64,000 bases of DNA from Pseudoalteromonas nigrifaciens (lineage in GTDB: Bacteria; Pseudomonadota; Gammaproteobacteria; Enterobacterales; Alteromonadaceae), in contig NZ_CP011036.1 in the NCBI RefSeq assembly GCF_002221505.1, positions 124,001 to 188,000 on the forward strand, read 5' to 3'. The notes below the pieces were generated by a model. That model searched no databases, was not told the origin of the DNA, and saw only the letters and a program-made list of their open reading frames with translations. Made by a program: the position numbers and the translations under genes. The stretch's first letter is position 1. Every line of letters starts with the position of its first letter. Below, piece after piece: positions 60,697-64,000 of this stretch.

Positions 60697-61731
60697 TTAA
60701 AGTAAATCGGTAAGTAGTATACCCACACCAATACGTTCTATATCAGCGTTATAATCAATTAAGCTTTCGCCATAGCCATTAAAGTACTGTGCATAACCAC
60801 GCACTCGGCCCCAAAGCGGAAATGACCAATCGAGCTGTAATGCACCACGATTGTCTGAATTTAAGTTGTTACGGGTCATAAAGCTAAATTCATGTTCATT
60901 AAGGCGATACGCACCGCTAAACTCAAAGTAACCCATGTATTTGTAAATGTCAGGGTTGTCGTCGCCTCTTGGGTCTAAAGGTGTTTCTTTCTCGCTTTCT
61001 GAAATACGATACCAAGGCTTAAAGTTAAACACAAAGCCATTTTTTTCCCAAATAAAGTTAGCGTAAATACGGTTCCATGAACGCGAATTTGGCTGGCTAT
61101 TACCGTTAGACTGATGCGAAATACCCAAAACAACAGCCATTTCATCGCCCCAAGGAACGTGTTCTGGATCTAAATAGTTAACCCAAAAAATTTCTGGCTC
61201 GTAGTTGGTCTCACGAAATGGTGATGAGCTTTCTTTGTTATAAAGCTGCCAATATGACTGTAGTGTAAAGGCAAAAAATATAGCTTGGTCTTCATCAGAA
61301 AAGTCATTGAATAGAGGCACCTTAATTGAAAGCTGATATTTGGCTTCTAAGTTATCGAGTGGCTCGTCATTTTTTTCGCCAGTTAGCTCGTCAAATGTTT
61401 CAAACGAGCTATTGTTCGGATGCGATACATATGAAATAGGTAAAATGTAGTTACGTTTATGTGGCGTAATCACATTACGGTTTTTTTGGCTTACTGCTTC
61501 TCGTGCTTTGCGCTTATCGATGGCGGTAAGTTGCTTATCTTCTTCAAGAGCGGAGCACTTTTTACGAAGCTGATCGAGTGTTTGCTTGCCGTCTCCACCA
61601 ATCACTTCATTTAAAATACATTGTTTTACCAGCTCAATATTACTATTTTGCTCATTGCTTTTAGGTTTTTCTTCAGCAAAAACAGTAGTACTAACTAATG
61701 TTGAAAGTATGATCAAGTATCGCCAGCTCAT
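60697..61731 (-). CDS. pldA: Outer membrane phospholipase A
   Basis: 344 residues. The signal peptide is MSWRYLIILSTLVSTTVFA. The catalytic triad is visible as H206, S208 and N220, with exactly the spacing of E. coli OmpLA (H142, S144, N156). The barrel ends in DIERIGVGILLTDLL with the hydrophobic terminal pattern of outer membrane proteins. It hydrolyses misplaced outer-leaflet phospholipids as a Ca2+-dependent dimer. The region 20-90 (helical, charged, with two Cys) is longer than in E. coli. Confidence 0.95.
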   Translation of the reverse strand: MSWRYLIILSTLVSTTVFAEEKPKSNEQNSNIELVKQCILNEVIGGDGKQTLDQLRKKCSALEEDKQLTAIDKRKAREAVSQKNRNVITPHKRNYILPISYVSHPNNSSFETFDELTGEKNDEPLDNLEAKYQLSIKVPLFNDFSDEDQAIFFAFTLQSYWQLYNKESSSPFRETNYEPEIFWVNYLDPEHVPWGDEMAVVLGISHQSNGNSQPNSRSWNRIYANFIWEKNGFVFNFKPWYRISESEKETPLDPRGDDNPDIYKYMGYFEFSGAYRLNEHEFSFMTRNNLNSDNRGALQLDWSFPLWGRVRGYAQYFNGYGESLIDYNADIERIGVGILLTDLL

Positions 61732-61850
61732 TGTAATTCCTTTGTGAGTATTGATGGTTTAATGCGTTAATTTAATTATAACGCCTTTTTACATATGTAA
61801 CGGTGAACTTTTACTGAATTTACGTATATTTAGTATAATTAGATCAAAAT

Positions 61851-61872
61851 AAAAGCGGCCTAAGCCGCTTTT
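61851..61872 (-). terminator. Terminator of the AstE-like gene
   Basis: AAAAGCGGC and GCCGCTTTT pair over 9 bp around CTAA. On the minus strand TTTTATTTT follows. It insulates pldA from the unit upstream. Confidence 0.85.
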
Positions 61873-61925
61873 ATAATGCAAATTAACTATAGTTAACTTA
61901 CTCTCACGCAATGAGAAGGGAGAGC

Positions 61926-63044
61926 TTAAAGCTCAAATACGTTAGTAAAAAACTTATACAGTTCAGTGCCTTGATTAACGCTCGCCGAGGCAAAATGCAG
62001 TATGGCAATAGCGTCAGATTCAAGGGAAAGTGTTTGTAGTGGTTGTTCACTTAAATAACGCTCCATGCGCAGTATTTTAGCAATTGGCTCACCGGCTTTT
62101 ATATGCCCGCCTAGGGGGGCAATATACTCAACCATTCCGCCCATGGGCGCGTAGTAAGCAAAGTAATCGTTTAAATGACACGCGTAGCGAGTAATGTTAG
62201 CTGGAGTGTGGGGCGCATTTACAAATACGGCTTTATAATTTAAGTAACTTAAAATACTGTTTGCATCGTTTAGTGCTTCGCTCAAGTCTATTTTTTCTTG
62301 GCTGCCTAGCTCTACAGTAAAAGCTTCTACAGGTATGCTGAGCTCGCGGCCTTGCTTGCTCAGTGCTTCGCTTAAATGCCACCACGGACAAAAGTTTGCT
62401 TCATCCATCGCACCATCAAAGTCACTTGGAATAAGCAGTACGTGCTCAATATTAAAGTAGCGAGCGCTATTAGTCGCATAGGTTGGGCAGTACAAGTGCT
62501 TGCTTGAAATAGGACCTGTGTGTAAATCCAGTACTATATCAGCTTGGTGAGCGAGCTTTTGTAAGTTAAGCGCAATGCGTTTACCAGTATTGAGTAAATA
62601 AGCAGGGCCATTAAGTTTACTGTCAACTTCGTCAATAAGTGCCTGTTTGAACGCGCTTTTTAATATGGCATCGTCGTATTGCATATGGTTTTGTGCAAAC
62701 TGAGTGACTAAATCAGTATTATAATGATACATCCTATTCCAATTAGTGCCGGTGATAGGGTCGAACCGACCTAGGGTAAATTCCCCCGACTTTTGATTGC
62801 AACCAATAGGGTTGGCATAGGGCACTAAAGTAATATCACCTTTAAGATTAAGGTGCTTTAATTGTTCAAGTAGTTGAAAAATTACCGCGTTACCTTGTAC
62901 TTCAGCTCCGTGCATGTTGGCCTGAATATACACACTTGGCCCCGTGCCATCGCCTTTTAAACGATACACAGGAATAGTGAGTGGTAAGCCATTGGCAACT
63001 TCACCAACGACGATGTTTTCTTGACTAATTGGTGAGGCGATCAT
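61926..63044 (-). CDS. AstE/aspartoacylase family zinc deacylase
   Basis: 372 residues of the M14-like succinylglutamate desuccinylase/aspartoacylase group. The zinc ligands are visible as H and E in NMHGAEVQGN (about 44-53) and H in VLDLHTGP (about 172-179). A catalytic Glu lies in FTVELGS near 235. A C-terminal beta-barrel part (GGMVEYIAPLGGHIKAGEPIA) resembles the lipoyl-like domain of long family members. The family cleaves N-acyl amino acids. No ast genes are near, so AstE itself is unlikely. Same strand as the PLP decarboxylase, 63 bases downstream. Confidence 0.85.
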   Translation of the reverse strand: MIASPISQENIVVGEVANGLPLTIPVYRLKGDGTGPSVYIQANMHGAEVQGNAVIFQLLEQLKHLNLKGDITLVPYANPIGCNQKSGEFTLGRFDPITGTNWNRMYHYNTDLVTQFAQNHMQYDDAILKSAFKQALIDEVDSKLNGPAYLLNTGKRIALNLQKLAHQADIVLDLHTGPISSKHLYCPTYATNSARYFNIEHVLLIPSDFDGAMDEANFCPWWHLSEALSKQGRELSIPVEAFTVELGSQEKIDLSEALNDANSILSYLNYKAVFVNAPHTPANITRYACHLNDYFAYYAPMGGMVEYIAPLGGHIKAGEPIAKILRMERYLSEQPLQTLSLESDAIAILHFASASVNQGTELYKFFTNVFEL

Positions 63045-63066
63045 GAGTATCTCAACATTTTAATTT

Positions 63067-63122
63067 TATCTCAGGTACATTATCTCAGGTACATTATCTT
63101 AGGTACATTATCTCAAGTAATA
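63067..63122. repeat. Tandem 14-bp repeat between decarboxylase and deacylase genes
   Basis: Four head-to-tail units of TATCTCAGGTACAT. The first two are identical, the third has one change and the fourth is partial. The fourth contains the stop codon of the decarboxylase gene. Confidence 0.85.
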
Positions 63123-64000
63123 ACTGGCATCTTCGGCTGCACGCAAACAGCTAAGTTTGTTTTGTTCTAAAACATATTCGCCAGCAAGTTCGTGGCATAA
63201 AAAGTACGGCATACTTTCACTAAAGCCATAGGCACCACATTGACTAAACACCAACCAGTCGTGCTCATTGAGATCACTTGGTAATGCGTGCTCGCCCAAG
63301 CTATCGAGTGCGGTACAAAGTGGCCCGTATAAGCTCATAGCTTGGGTTGGTGTGTGTGAATCTCGTAGTAATGCTGCTGGAAAGTCTTGACTGGTGACGG
63401 CTGGGCGCAATAAGTGGTTTATACCGCCACTTAAAATAACTTGTTGTTGGCCATAGTTTTGTTTGCGCTCTACTACTGGGGCTGCGTAATGTCCGCATTC
63501 ACCCACGGCATAGCGGCCAAGCTCCATCCATAACTCTTCAACGCCCGCCTGTTTTTTAATTTTAGCGAGGGCAGTTATTAAGTCACCCCAATTAAGCGTT
63601 ATGTCGTTTTGCGTATACGGAATACCTAAGCCGCCACCTAAATCTAAAATTTTAAGGTTTATATTTAAATCGCGGGCAAGTTGGCTAAGTGGAGCAATCA
63701 TTTGTGACCACAACTCACTGAGTTTTTGCGTGCTGAGCATATTTCCCCATTGAAAAATATGCAGGCCATCAAAGCTAAGTGCGTCATAGTCGGTAATATT
63801 AAGTGCCTGCCACTCTGTACAACCGAGTCCAAATGGCGTGAGGCTATCGCCACCTAGTGGATTTTTTTCGCCCTCGGGCCAACGTAACTGTACGCGCAGT
63901 AATACCTGTAGTTGACAGTTTTGTAGCTTGGCTTGCTCATTGAGCCAGCGAACTTGATTAAGACTTTCGGCAACAAAAGTACGTACGCCGCGCTCAATAA
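63108..64000 (-). CDS. Type III PLP-dependent decarboxylase (5' end outside window)
   Basis: The frame is open to the right edge, giving about 296 C-terminal residues. The fold type III barrel shows FDGLHIFQWGN and the phosphate-binding LDLGGGLGIPY. The C-terminal domain has the catalytic GPLCTALDSLG (the C-x3-D of ornithine/DAP decarboxylases) and CGAYGFSESMPYF. CTALD differs from CESGD of LysA, so lysine synthesis is unlikely. Ornithine/diamine or siderophore-type decarboxylases are closer in motif. The PLP lysine lies outside the window. Internal ATG 63740 is not the start. Confidence 0.85.
   Translation of the reverse strand, partial: IERGVRTFVAESLNQVRWLNEQAKLQNCQLQVLLRVQLRWPEGEKNPLGGDSLTPFGLGCTEWQALNITDYDALSFDGLHIFQWGNMLSTQKLSELWSQMIAPLSQLARDLNINLKILDLGGGLGIPYTQNDITLNWGDLITALAKIKKQAGVEELWMELGRYAVGECGHYAAPVVERKQNYGQQQVILSGGINHLLRPAVTSQDFPAALLRDSHTPTQAMSLYGPLCTALDSLGEHALPSDLNEHDWLVFSQCGAYGFSESMPYFLCHELAGEYVLEQNKLSCLRAAEDASYYLR

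Noticed and set aside
61926..63044. Naming the deacylase AstE
   Set aside because: Only the zinc motifs and fold are shared. No other arginine succinyltransferase pathway genes are near, and the protein carries an extra C-terminal domain.

Overview
The window comes from a marine gammaproteobacterium of the order Alteromonadales, most likely Pseudoalteromonas. The evidence is the 16S rRNA sequence, the AT-rich base composition, the gammaproteobacterial gene pairs (yrfG/nudE/cysQ, cysJIH, glnA/ntrBC, typA) and the character of the proteins. The genus call rests on recognising the sequence, not on a search. Nearly everything is housekeeping chromosome. I see no integrase, transposase, prophage, CRISPR array, toxin-antitoxin pair or defence cassette, and no clear island of different composition.

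Layout. 1-545: end of a Ppx/GppA phosphatase gene and its terminator. 545-6345: a complete rRNA operon (P1 and P2 promoters, boxA, 16S, a spacer without tRNA, 23S, 5S, terminator) followed by a second, duplicated terminator segment. 6346-10642: uvrD-tmcA with a LexA box. 10872-14379: a small membrane protein, a YacL homologue, a dimeric dUTPase, yrfG, and nudE-cysQ. 14445-15175: three initiator tRNA genes alternating with two decayed tRNA copies. 15419-24622: a TRIC-like channel, comM, an orphan OmpR-type regulator, a secreted S9 peptidase, a CNNM transporter-like protein, a REC-EAL protein and an M50 membrane protease. 24681-32677: an AtoE-type carrier, a potassium channel with a coupled small membrane protein, a hydrolase-like unknown, an EVE protein, tesB and plsB. 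32901-38137: the 11-gene S10 ribosomal protein operon with its own promoter and an attenuator-like leader. 38503-42903: cysJIH. 42984-47744: a DUF4124 protein, a small membrane protein, acnA, a membrane protein and an S4 protein. 47824-53088: the nitrogen control block glnA, DUF4124, ntrB, ntrC and a cNMP-binding protein, with a sigma-54 promoter and NtrC sites upstream of glnA. 53428-60610: typA, an MBL-fold lipoprotein, a DUF2959 lipoprotein, a BrkB-family protein, dtd, a methyltransferase and a YiiD-like fusion. 60697-64000: pldA, an AstE/aspartoacylase-family deacylase and a type III PLP decarboxylase cut by the window edge.

How the genes work together. One large theme is translation: rRNA, initiator tRNA, the S10 operon, TmcA, Dtd and TypA. 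A second is sulfur assimilation: CysJ, CysI and CysH reduce PAPS to sulfide, and CysQ removes the by-product PAP. A third is nitrogen control through GlnA and NtrBC. Several genes are linked by overlap (uvrD/tmcA, nudE/cysQ, rplD/rplW, rplP/rpmC/rpsQ, channel/small protein).

The points most worth a second look are these: tmcA under what looks like SOS control through uvrD; the decaying initiator tRNA array; the 64-bp duplicated rRNA terminator; an S10 operon separated from the str and spc operons; a DUF4124 gene inside the glnA-ntrBC block; the potassium channel with a coupled small membrane protein; and the deacylase/decarboxylase pair at the right edge, whose substrate I cannot assign. I did not find a clearly new multi-gene system.
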